NCBI GenBank assembly: GCA_025175895.1
Contig: CM045987.1
Coordinates: forward strand, 31,522,113 to 31,586,112
Source of the DNA: Wurfbainia villosa
Lineage: Eukaryota; Streptophyta; Magnoliopsida; Zingiberales; Zingiberaceae
Direction of reading: 5' to 3'
DNA length: 64,000 nucleotides
The position numbers and the translations under genes are program-made. Under the pieces are notes generated by a model. That model searched no databases. It worked only from the letters and a program-made list of their open reading frames with translations, and was not told the DNA's origin. Shown in pieces: positions 44,501-54,780 of the stretch (position 1 is its first letter; each line of letters begins with the position of its first letter).

Positions 44501-45575
44501 TGTTGGATCGAAGCGACGCTAGAGGGGGGTGAATAGCTTACGTAAAAAACTTTTTCTTTTTCGTCGAAAACACAAATAGCACAGCAGAAGCAAGAATAAT
44601 AAAATAAAATAAGACCTTTTTATTTTTACTTGGTTCACAACCAAAAAATTGTTAATCCAAGGCCCCGTGATCCTAGACCACGTTCGATGGGGCAATCCAC
44701 TAAAAGTCTCTTCCTCATTGGAGGTAAGAGATGACGATTACAAAAAACACAAGATAGAGGAAGAGGCAACAAGCCTACCTCTCCTCTTTGCAATTAAAAT
44801 CTCGAGTACAAGTATAAAAGAAATAATTAAATATAAACTACTGACATAAATGATTCGAAGTTTGGATTGATGTCGACATTACAATGACGTAGTGTTATTG
44901 TTGGAAGCTTGTCGTTGTAGGAGCACTTTGGGAGCACACTTAGATAATCCAAAGAGGTGAAAAGCCTCTTCTTTTATAGCCACTTGAACCCTAGCTCGTT
45001 GAGATCCAAAACTGGGTCAAAGCTCCTCATTCCCCCACTTTTGGTGGAGCTTATCTTGACTATCTTCGAAGTGATCTGCTTGATCAGCAGTCGATTGATG
45101 CCCTACAGCAGTCGACTGATGGTAGGATCAGTCGACTGCCAGCTTGATCACTCACCTGTAATATAGAGTTAGCACATAATACATGATCGATGGTAATTAT
45201 GATAGTTCCTTATAGTCCGACCTCGACCTAGACCTTCCTATGGAAGTCTTAGTCAGATCACCGCCTATAGTTGTCCTCGTACAAAAGACACGACCTTACC
45301 ATCGCTCCGCACCCGGTGCTTATCTCTGGTCCTTCCTGACCTGTCGCTTAGCTTCCGATGGCCACCGAGGTTCCTCAACTCCATGAGGTTCTCCTGGTGT
45401 CACCCGACCACCACGATTTCTTGTCCCGAGATTCTCCGAGTGTCTTTGACCTTGGCACATCTTAATACACTTCCTACACACTCAAGATAGCATGTGAGAT
45501 ATCAATATGACTTAACTTTGAACCTTTGTCATTATCAAAATTTAGGTTTGATTATCTGGTGCCCCTGCACCAACA
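44501..45575 (-). mobile_element. S2: solo LTR of a SIRE-type element
   Basis: It begins TGTTGGATCGAAGCGACGC and ends CCCCTGCACCAACA, 1075 bp, related to the B and C LTRs. Flanks ttaat (44496-44500) and ttaac (45576-45580) are a TSD with one mismatch. There is no PBS or PPT beside it and no internal genes. It has cacagcagaag near 44578-44590 and two CAGTCGACTG motifs near 45107-45140. It lies just after the gag stop of H. Confidence 0.85.
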
Positions 45576-45870
45576 TTAACTACCCATCCATTCAAGATTG
45601 ACACAACCTAACCCATCTAGTGTGAAGGGATCACGCTCCTATAAACTCAATACCTATTGGAGCTCCTTGGGTTTACTAGGTACTCACTAGGGATATCCTC
45701 CCTTAGTACCTTCCTGATTACCCTCTTAGGCTTGGAAGCCTTGGTTATTTTAGTCTTATCTAGGTTAATCTTAGGGGTAACTCCCCTTGTAACCTTCTTA
45801 GTGACCTTCCTAGGTTTATTTGAAACCTTAGTCACTAGACACACATCATGGTCAACTCTAGGGATGACCT
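45576..45870 (-). pseudogene. gag: H gag, C-terminal fragment
   Basis: On the minus strand the frame from 45870 reads a basic linker (NKPRKVTKKVTRGVTPKINL, KASKPKRVIRKVLRED), then IPSEYLVNPRSSNRY, a stop (where the family has Trp-Val-Pro), and a short tail. IPSEYLVNPRSSNRY corresponds to IPKEFLVNPIGKNLYW of G1/G2. The upstream part is displaced by C; the open frame seen to 45985 enters the C LTR and is chance beyond 45870. It is a fragment of a diverged gag. Confidence 0.65.
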
Positions 45871-47032
45871 TGTTGGATCGTAAAAGCGTGATAGAGGGGG
45901 GTGAATAACGCACAAGAAACTTTTTGTCGATTCGATTAAAACACAAGTGTAAGAGTAAAATGCACAGCGGAAAGTAAATGGACACGACTTTGTTTTACTT
46001 GGTTCACAGCCTACCGGTTGCTAATCCAAGGCCCTAGTAATCTGAGACCACGTATGGAGGGCAAATCACTAAAACGTCTCCTCCTCGTTGGAGGTAGGAG
46101 ACAACGATTACAAAATCATGAAAACACTCGAGGTAGAGATACAAACTCCTCTCCTCGATACGATAAAAGCTCGATAAAAAGAAGTTTACAACAATTAGAA
46201 ATGAGAAGTAATATGAACTGATACCGACAACTCAAAGAGTGGAGGTCGAGCTTGTGTCGTCAGTGTTTTTGCAATGCTTCATCATTATATGATCGTCGTA
46301 GAGTATCGGTATTGTGGAGGCTTTTGGAGAGCTTGAATGATGACCTAAAGGGGTGAAACCCCCCTTCTTTTATAGCCTTCCAACCCCCTAGACGTTGAGC
46401 TCAAGTTTTATCACCAAAGGCCACCTCACCCTAAGATAAGGGGATGAAGTTTGACTCTCCTCGAAGCTGAAATCCAAACAGCAGTTGAACTGATGCCCCA
46501 GCAGTTGAACTGATGCCCCAATAGTTGAACTGATTCCCCAGCAGTCGAACTAATGCCCCAGCAGTTGAACTGATTCCCCAGCAGTTGAACTGATTCCTAG
46601 GGTTTTCGACTGCAATAAAAAGTTAGCTCGAAAATGTAAGTAATACAAGTGAATTTGACGGTCACTTACCGTCCGATCTCGACCTAGACCTTCCATGGAA
46701 AGTCTTAGTCGGATCATCGCCTAAGCATGTCCCCATATGGAGGACTCGACATTGCATTCACTCACACACACGAGCTTACCTCAGGTCCTTGTGACTTGTA
46801 GCTTTGCTTCAGGTCTCCACCTGGGTTCTTCAGCTCCCTCCGAAGTCCTCTTGGTGTCACCCGACCACCACGGTTTCTCAACACGAGATTCTCCGAGAGT
46901 CACCAACCTTCAACTTAGCTTAACATTCTTGCACACTTGGTTCAACTCATCAGACAACAATATGACATTAGCTTTGGGTCTTTGCCATAATCCAAACTTA
47001 GGTTTGATTATCTGGTGCCTACTGCACAAACA
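45871..47032 (-). repeat. C 3' LTR
   Basis: A 1162-bp LTR, TGTTGGATCG...GCACAAACA. It has a cacagcggaaa motif near 45963 and a TATA-like tataaaa (minus) near 46370. At 46481-46600 lie six 20-bp units (gcagttgaactgatgcccca) where B and G LTRs have CAGTCGACTG motifs. Confidence 0.85.
46481..46600. repeat. Six tandem 20-bp units in the C LTR
   Basis: Units 1 and 2 are identical (gcagttgaactgatgcccca). Units 3-6 differ by one to four bases, and one keeps gcagtcgaac. All are in exact 20-bp register. Confidence 0.95.
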
Positions 47033-47822
47033 ATCTCTCCCTTTTTGATCTATGGCAAACTGACACAAAGTTAAGGGTAATTAAGGCATTAAGTAAGTAA
47101 AGTAAAAGAGATTTTTAACATGAAGCATAAGTCAAACGAATATTGAATATGCATAACTTTATAAGTTAGTGTGAGTAACTTAGTAAGTTAGCTTCAGTAG
47201 GAGTAAGAGTAAAACTCTTTTCCATGTCCTCCCCCTTGAGGTAACCTCCCCCTTGACCTTAGGTGAGTACTTGAGAAAGGATCTTAGTTCTCCCCCTTAA
47301 TGGTTGGTACTTAATAAGTTAAGTAATGAAGATTACTTAACATAGGCCTAAAAGTTTAAATTAAGTTTTAAGTTATGTTATCAAAAGTTAACTTTTGATC
47401 TCTTAACTTTGGCCTCCCCCCCCTTTTTAACGATTCAAAAAAGATTGACAAGTAACTGAGCCTTTCTTGACTTGGGGCCATTAAAAGAATTGATTTATTT
47501 TTAAGTTAAGTTATAAAAAAAATGATCCGTTAACTTTTGCCTTTTTCTCCCCCTTTTGCCATATATCGAAAAGAGCGGGGGTTTGTAAAATAAATTTTCT
47601 AGAAAGATAATGATTCATTTTATAAGTCCAAGCATGTTCCAAATAGATTTTGAAAATAATAGTTTACATAAGGTCATCTAATAGTATGTTCAACTCTATT
47701 TGATATGATTGATATAGAATGATCAATAAGTCTGGACTAGAGTTTGTTAATTTAGATGATTATACTCCATGGTTCATGTCGATGCACTAGATCTACATCT
47801 TGAACCAGGAGTAAAGTCCTAA
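47033..47822 (-). other. C PPT and 3' noncoding region, left of G2
   Basis: The PPT (minus tcaaaaagggagagat) is at 47033-47048. The rest aligns with 27963-28710 of B (tgaaccaggagtaaagtcct at the end). No frames are seen. It continues at 53155 after G2. Confidence 0.8.
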
Positions 47823-47827
47823 CATCT

Positions 47828-49061
47828 TGTTAGGGCAATCAACCCGTGATATGGTTTTGATGTATGTGACAAAGGGTTTAAGTTAGGATGATTGGATTTG
47901 ATTATGTGCGTTGGAGTCTTGCAGGACTTAGTAATTCGCACATGGAGCCTAGGCAAGTGTCACCACTCACAACCTCGTGCTTGAGTCAGAGAAGGAGCAT
48001 TGCAGAGATGTGCACTTGATGCTGCCGAGGGACCGTCGGACGAGATGACTTGAAGCAAAGCCAAGGAAGCAGACTTCGAGGGCAAGAGACGCGAAGGAGC
48101 ATTGTAGAGTCGTGCGCCTGATGCTGCCGAGGGATGTGGCCATGAATGAAGAGAGCTTCGGTGAGGGACTTCGAATGATATGAGAGAATGAGTGAATTGT
48201 AAGTAGCTCATTAGGTGAACTTGGCCAAATGGCTGAGCGTCGGAAGCTCAACCGCAAGGGTTGAGGTTTACCCGACCGTCGAACGCTCAAACGAATGTTA
48301 TGTTAGAGGTCTACCCGACATCAGTCAACTGCCATGTCATGGCAGTCGACTGCTCCAAGTCGAATGGAGATCGACTGGTGTTTTGCTGGAAATTGAGTCG
48401 ACATCAATCGACTGCTAAAGGGGTGCAGTCGACTGATCGCACTATGCACAGGCACAGAAGCGAGTTGTCACTAGACTAGAAGGCGACATCAGTCGACTGA
48501 TGGGAAGATTATTCGACTGATGTGGGAGCCGTTGGTTGGAATCCAATGTGGAAGAAGTCGTTATTGGGCAACGGCTACAGGACCAGTCGACTGATCGGGG
48601 CATCAGTCGACTGCTGTTGTGTTAACGGGAAGAAACCCTCTTCCTCTATAAAGAGAAGGGGTGAGGGCCTTTGGGAGGCTAATGTTCTTGCTCTAAACTT
48701 CTCCCAAGTGCCCAACACGTTTTCCATCCTCTTACTTAAGCTTATTTACATTATATTGTAAGAGGAGTGATTCTTGTGTAAAAGAGGTTACCTCCACCTA
48801 GCTTGGTGCAAAGGAGAGATCTAGTGGATAGATTGAGGTGTGATTCACCTTAGACGAATCTGACCGTGGATTAGCGGCGAGGCTGTGAACCACGTTACAT
48901 CCCTTGTTAGCATTGTTTGGTATCTTGCTTATCTTTATTGTTGTTTAGTTGTATTTTTCCGCTTGCGCTAACAATAGTTGTAGACGATCAACGAACGACT
49001 TCCATCTACGACAAAAGAAAGGCTATTCACCCCCCTCTTGCCGGCCAACATCGACCCTACA
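47828..49061 (+). repeat. G2 5' LTR
   Basis: A 1234-bp LTR, about 95% identical by eye to the 3' LTR. It has CAGTCGACTG motifs at 48320-48620, a TATA box at 48647-48652, a tttttccgcttgcgctaac motif near 48955, and an end region ggctattcacccccctc shared (in reverse) with the SIRE LTRs. Confidence 0.9.
48647..48652 (+). promoter_or_regulatory. G2 5' LTR TATA box
   Basis: The text is ttcctctataaagagaagg, downstream of the palindrome cluster and about 410 bp before the LTR end. The 3' LTR has the same box at 52736-52741. Confidence 0.65.
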
Positions 49062-49063
49062 AG

Positions 49064-49077
49064 TGGTATCAGAGCCA
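49064..49077 (+). other. G2 primer binding site
   Basis: tggtatcagagcca lies two bases after the LTR end and is complementary to the 3' end of initiator tRNA-Met. Confidence 0.9.
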
Positions 49078-49124
49078 AGTCACTTGTCGAGGACTAACCG
49101 CCGCAACAAGCACTACATCAAGAG

Positions 49125-50769
49125 ATGGCCAGCTCAAATATTCATCCGTCGAAGTTCAAGGGGGAATTCTCTTGGTGGAAGAAGCAAATGGAGGTATTTT
49201 TCGAAATTGATTTAGAAATTCTATTAATAATGGAAAATGGTTTCGAAATACCTAGGGATGAAGAAGGGGAGCCATTGAAGAAATCAAGGTGGAGTAAGAG
49301 ACAAAGGGAAGAGTACTTGGTGAACTCAAAGGTCAAGCACCACCTCTACAACGTACTCCCCCAACAAGAAGTGAATCGGATAGGGGAATGTGCAAGTGCC
49401 AAGGAGATGTGGGAAAAACTTATAGAGATTCATGAAGGCACATCCAAGGCCAAACTAGCAAGGAGAGATGTCCTACGCTCCCAATTAAGCAACATTAAAC
49501 TCGAAAAGGGAGAGAAGGTAAAATCTCTACATTATAGGTTTAAAGAAATTTTAACCGGATAGACAAGTGTAGGGGAGAAGCTTTCCAACCGGAATATGGT
49601 AATGAAGGCTATAGATGCCTTTCCCCGGTCCTCAAAGTGGAGCTCAATGGTGGACTCCTTCTACATCTCGAAGAATTTAGAAGTGAGCACACTTGAAGAA
49701 TTCTTTTCAACCATGGAGCTCCACGAAACAAGACTTGAAGGAGTAGTAGAAGAGCCAAGAATTCAACCATCAAGAGGAGTGGCATTATTAGCCAACAAGG
49801 GGAAGAAGAAGATGGAGACTCCTTCCTCCTCCGATGAAGCATCCTCCTCCTCCTCCATGGATAGCACGGAAGAAGCTTATATGGTAAGGAAGGTAAGGCG
49901 TGCATTAAAAGGCTTTAAATTTAACAAATCTCATGATAGGGGAAAAAGGCCAAGGACGAAAATAATTTGCTACGATTGCCAACAAGAGCAAAGAAGAGAG
50001 GGGAAAGAAAGAAGAGAAGAAGGAAGAGGAGAAGAAGGCCAAGGAAAAGGGGAAGGCCAAGGCACTAAAGGCAAGGACATGGGATGATCCCTCTTCATCA
50101 TCATCATTGGAAGAGGAAAACGCTTTTGTCACCAACCTTGCTTTGATGGAGTTTGACGATCTAGACACCTCCTCCTCCGAGCAAGAAGAAAGAAGCACAA
50201 GTGAGGAGAGTTCTAGTGAAGGGGGAAGCTCATCATCATCATCCTCATCCGAAGAAGAAGACATGGAGACTATGGTAATGAATCTCTTACCCAATAAAAT
50301 AGTTTTCATGATTTCTAGCCTTACTAAGGATTTATTTAGGGCTAAGAAAAAGAATAAAAGCATGCTAGATCAAATTAGGGCCTTAGAAAATAAATTATAA
50401 CAAGCATGTTTAAATGTTAATAATGATGATGCATGCTCACATGATTATATGTCCTTTGATGTTAATGATGCATGCATTGAGGAAAATAGGGTCTTAAGGG
50501 AAAAAGTAGACCATTTAACCAAGGCCCTAGAAAAATTCACCATATGCTCCAACACTCTTAATATGATTATAGGGAGCCAAAGGGCAAGTTTTAATAAGAA
50601 AGTCCTAGGATATAAGGAAAATAAAAATGAAAAGGCCTATAAATATATAATTGCTAGGGGTCAAGATAAAAAGAAAACAATAGCTAGAAAATGGATCCCT
50701 AAGGAATTTTTAGTGAACCCCATAGGAAAGAATTTGTTTTGGGTTCCTAAATCCATCCTTAAGGGTTAG
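49125..50769 (+). pseudogene. gag: G2 gag
   Basis: The start MASSNIHPSKFKGEFSWWKK at 49125 is 64 bp after the LTR and typical. Residues about 1-210 are a UBN2-type capsid domain (WEKLIEIHEGTSKAKLARRD, FPRSSKWSSMVDSFYISKN). It is broken by an in-frame TAG at 49560-49562. After a Ser-rich and basic stretch the zinc knuckle begins IICYDCQQ but runs straight into EQRREGKERREEG, so its His and last Cys are missing and the frame changes (about 49990-50060). The tail (50053-50769) has a Ser/Glu-rich stretch, a TAA at 50398-50400 and the coiled-coil end of the family. About 540 codons in all; not functional. Confidence 0.85.
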
Positions 50770-51916
50770 GAAAACCCTAGGTTAGTCAACCATAGTGGAC
50801 TTCACTTATATCATATGTTTTGGTTGACTTAGGATGGCGGGACTAAATTTTTGAAATAGTGTTGGTTGATGATAATGCACCCATAAATAGTTTAAATCAT
50901 GCTTGACTTATTGTCATTTTTTTAATATCTAATGCATGATTACAAATTGATTGATACATGAGTTTCATGATCATAATGTGAAATTAATTCATATATATTT
51001 TTATGATCATGTGGTATGTTAGGATGATACTTAACCATGGGTAGAATTGCATGAAATTGAAGGTTAAGTACATAAATACTTTTAGGAACATCTCACATTC
51101 ACCATAAGGATAAATTTGATTGAAAACATAGTATGAGTGAGATGTTAGGATGATACAAATGGTACACTAATGCCTATGACATTTAGATGGTCATTTAAAG
51201 TATAAAAATAGCAATAATAGACCAATCTTGGGGAAGGCTTGTGTTTAATTCATAGACATATTTCCCAAAGATCATGGTTGGATATTTCAAATGTTTTGAA
51301 AACCATTTCTTGTTTCATAAACTGAATTTTCATGTTTTGAAAAGCTTCAAGGCAAAACTAGGCTTTAAAATTGATACAAACTTTAGATATTTTCCAACTT
51401 TTGAGATTTTGCCTAATTTTTGAAAATATAATAATTTTTCATGAAAAACTATTTTTCATTGATAAAGTAACTTACAAGAAATGTTTTCCCCAAATTTCAT
51501 GATTTTTTAAATTTTATAAAAATTTTAATGCATTTCTGAAATTCAGCCCGAAAATTAAAAAATTCTAAAATCAGAGTGCCAGTCGACTGGTAGTCTGAAC
51601 CAGTCGACTGATCGACTGAAAACATGCACAGTAACCTTTTGTTATCAAATTTTAAGGCATGTTTTGGTAATTTTGTTTCCTAGACTTGATGCCATGTTTG
51701 AATAACTTAGTTTAATCTTTTTGATGGTGTCAAAGGGGGAGAAATATGTATGTTTAAGTAAGTTATATTAAGGGGGAGATTTCCATTTAGGGAGAGTTTC
51801 ATGTATTAAGGGGGAGAATTGATAATCATGTTTATTTACATGCTTTCTTACCTTAATATTTTTATCAAATGTTTACCTAACTTAAATGGATTGCCACACA
51901 TCAAAAAGGGGGAGAT
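50770..51916 (+). other. G2 noncoding 3' region with PPT
   Basis: It is collinear with 547-1688 of G1. CAGTCGACTG motifs occur at 51581-51620. Purine-rich clusters (aagggggaga) occur at 51730-51830. The PPT aaaaagggggagat is at 51903-51916. No frame of note is present. Confidence 0.8.
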
Positions 51917-53149
51917 TGTTAGGGCAATCAACCCGTGATATGGTTTTGATGTGTGTGGCAAAGGGTTTAAGTTAGGATGATTGGATTTGATTATGTGTGT
52001 TGGAGTCTTGCAGGACTTAGTAATTCGCACATGGAGCCTAGGCAAGTGTCACCACTCACAATCTCGTGCTTGAGTCGGAGAAGGAGCATTGCAGAGTCAT
52101 GCGCTTGATGTTGCCGAGGGACCGCCAGACGAGATGACTTGAAGCAAAGACAAGGAAGCAAACTTCGAGGGCAAAAGACGCGAAGGAGCATTGCAGAGTC
52201 GTGCGCTTGATGCTACCGAGGGACGTGGCCAGGAACGAAGAGAGCTTTGGCGAGGGACTTCGAGTGAGATGAGAGAATGAGTGAATTGTAAGTATCTCAT
52301 TAGGTGAACTTGGCCGAATGGTTGAGTGTCGGAAGCTCAACCACAAGGGTTGAGGTTTACCCGACCGTCGGACGCTCAAACAAATGTTAAGTTTGAGGTC
52401 TACCCGGCATCAGTCGACTATCATGTCATGGCAGTCAGCTGCTCCAAGTCGAACGGAGATTGAGTGGTGTTTGGTTGGAAATTGAGTCGACATCAGTCGA
52501 CTGCTAAAGGGGTGCAGTCGACTGATTGCACCATGCACAGGCACAGAAGCGAGTCGTCACTCGACTAGATGGCAACATCAGTCGACTGATGGGAAGATTA
52601 GTCGACTGATGTGGGAGCCGTTGGTTGGAATCCAATGTGGAAGAAGTCGTTATTGGGCAACGGCTACAGGACCAGTCGACTGATCAGGGCATTAGTCGAC
52701 TGCTGTTGTGTTAACGGGAAGAAACCCTCTTCCTCTATAAAGATAAGGGGTGAGGTCCTTTGGGAGACTAATGTTCATGCTCTAAACTTCTCCCAAGTGC
52801 CCAACACGTTTTCCATCCTCTTACTTAAGCTTATTTACATTATATTGTAAGAGGAGTGATTCTTGTGTAAAAGAGGTTACCTCCACCTAGCTTTGTGCAA
52901 AGGAGAGATCTAATGAATAGATTGAGGCATGATTCACCTTGAAAGAATCAGACCGTGGATTAGCGGCGAGGCCGTGAACCACGTTACATCCCTTGTTAGC
53001 ATTGTTTGGTATCTTGCTTATCTTTATTGTTGTTTAGTTGTATTTTCCGCTTGCGCTAACGATAGTTGTAGACGATCAACGAACAACTTCCATCTACGAC
53101 GAAAGAAAGACTATTCACCCCCCTCTAGCCGGCCAACATCGACCCTACA
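51917..53149 (+). repeat. G2 3' LTR
   Basis: A 1233-bp LTR, partner of 47828-49061. Differences are scattered substitutions rather than blocks. The TSD follows at 53150-53154. A TATA box is at 52736-52741. Confidence 0.9.
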
Positions 53150-53154
53150 CATCT

Positions 53155-53339
53155 CACGCCCGTCTACGTGGCTAAGTACACAAACACATTAGTTCTATGT
53201 GTTGTAAGATGCATTGGCTACTTAAATCTATAGGTGTATGCTTTCTAGGGTAAGCCCTAGGCTAGTTCCATTTTGAAAAATAAAATAGAGTATAACAAAA
53301 ATATAAGATTTAACTCCTACTCTATTACGCACATACCTA
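53155..53339 (-). other. C 3' noncoding region, right of G2
   Basis: It aligns with 28722-28915 of B (cgtctacgtggctaagtaca). It leads into the end of C pol. Confidence 0.8.
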
Positions 53340-53940
53340 ATTTATGTCTAAGCAGACTAAACTCTGCTTCTGGTAAAGGTTTTGTAAATAGGTCTATCAG
53401 GTTTGACTTGGATTCCACGTATTCGAGTTGTATGGTCTCGTTAGCTACATGTCCTCGAATTAAGTGGTGTTTGACCTCTATATGTTTGGTTCTAGAGTGG
53501 CATATAAGATTTTTGGTTAAGTTAATTGAACTAATGTTATCGATGTAAATTTTTGTGTTGTTAAAATTTAAGTTAAAGTCTTGGAGAGTGTTGCTTTCTA
53601 CTGCACCAACTCACTAGACTCGAGCAGAGAAGTTGACAACAACCACTCGTGCTCTTTCTATCGAGTTTACTACCAACATAATCCGAGTCGGAGTAGCCGA
53701 TTAGTTCGAACTCATTAGATCTAGGGTACCAAATTCCTACGTTTAGTGTACCCTTTAGGTATCTAAGGATACGTTTAACTAACGTTAGGTGTGACTCCTT
53801 AGCACAAGTTTGAAACCTTGTGCACATACTTACTACGAAAAATATATCGGGTCGACTCACAGTTAAGTATAAAAGACTACCTATTGCGCTCCTATAGTAT
53901 TTTAAGTCTATTGATTTTCCTTCTAAGTCTTCTCATTGGT
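53340..53940 (-). pseudogene. C RNase H, deleted
   Basis: Segment 53860-53573 has MSRPDIFFVVSMCTRFQTCA, LVKRILRYLKGTLNVGIWYP, DSDYVGSKLDRKSTSG and WCSRKQH. It then jumps: about 90 bp carrying the TEAEY catalytic block, present in B (29165-29235), is missing at about 53592. The C-terminal block (HVDN, HSRTKH, IREHV, LFTKPLP-like) is readable in another frame at 53575-53345. The enzyme is inactive. Confidence 0.8.
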
Positions 53941-54780
53941 GTATTTATTATCTTAGCATTTTGCATTCTAAATCTATTAATTAATTCCTTAGTGTATTTA
54001 TGTTGAAGTAGGTAAATTCCTTCTTTAGTTTGTTTAATTTGTAAGCCTAGAAAGAATGTTAATTCTCCTACTAAGTTCATTTCAAATTCACTTTCCATTA
54101 GTGAAATGAACTCGTTTAGTAGAATTGAGTTGGTTGTTCCAAAGATTATATCGTCTACATAAATTTGGATAATAAAGATTTCTTTACCTACGGATTTTAT
54201 GAAGAGGGTTGGGTCGACTAAGCCTTGACTAAAACCTTTAGACTTGAGATAAATAGAGAGTCTTTCATACCAAGCTCTAGGAGCTTGTTTTAGTCCATAT
54301 AAGGCTTTCTTAAGTTTAAAAAACATGGTCAGGTTTGTCTAAGCTTTCGAATCCTGGGGGTTGGCTAACATAGACTTCTTCCTTAATGTAACCATTTAAG
54401 AATGCTAACTTGACATCCATTTGAAATAGTTTAAATCCTCGATGTGCAGCGTATGCTAACAACATTCTGATTGATTCTAGTCTAGCTACGGGGGCATAGG
54501 TTTCGTCGTAATCTAACCCTTCTACTTGACTAAAACCCCTAGCGACTAGTCTTGCCTTATTTCTAACTACTTCCCCTTGGTCATTGAGTTTGTTTCGGAA
54601 TACCCACCTTGTTCCAATAATCGATTTATCTTTAGGTGGGGGTATTAATTCTCAAACTTTGTTCCTAGTGAATTGAGCTGGCTCTTCTTGCATAGCAATA
54701 ATCCAATCGAGATCAAGAAGAGCTTGTTCAATTGATTTGGGTTCAATTTTCGAGATTAAAGAGATTTGACTAAGGTTTCT
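53892..54780 (-). pseudogene. C reverse transcriptase
   Basis: Segment 54326-53892 contains YGLKQAPRAWYERLSIYLKS, PTLFIKSVGKEIFI and IYVDDIIFGTTN (catalytic Asp pair near 54150). Upstream, in another frame (about 54780-54330), are NKARLVARGFSQVEGLDYDE, FQMDVKLAFLNG and PPGFESLDKPDHVF. A one-base insertion in a T run at about 54324 shifts the frame. A stop replaces Trp in the N-terminal KVWEL motif (54655 region). RT is close to that of B. Confidence 0.85.

Larger units (their letters stand above)
47828..53149 (+). mobile_element. G2: complete gag-only LTR retrotransposon (TR-GAG-like)
   Basis: A 5.3-kb plus-strand element with LTRs 47828-49061 and 51917-53149 (TGTTAGGG...CCCTACA), a perfect TSD catct (47823-47827 and 53150-53154), PBS, one gag gene, 1.1 kb of noncoding DNA and a PPT. 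There is no protease, integrase or RT. The empty site is preserved in element B (about 28710-28735: gtcctatcatctcacgccc). The structure agrees with the published class of non-autonomous elements with only gag, known as TR-GAG. Its enzymes would have come from a SIRE-type element. Confidence 0.9.

Noticed and set aside
46481..46600. The evenly spaced 20-bp repeats as a CRISPR array
   Set aside because: Repeats are directly adjacent without spacers and lie in a plant LTR.
48261..48479. Frames in the G2 LTR with repeated VDCSK / STDCS-type words
   Set aside because: They are translations of the CAGTCGACTG clusters; the other LTR copies do not keep them open.
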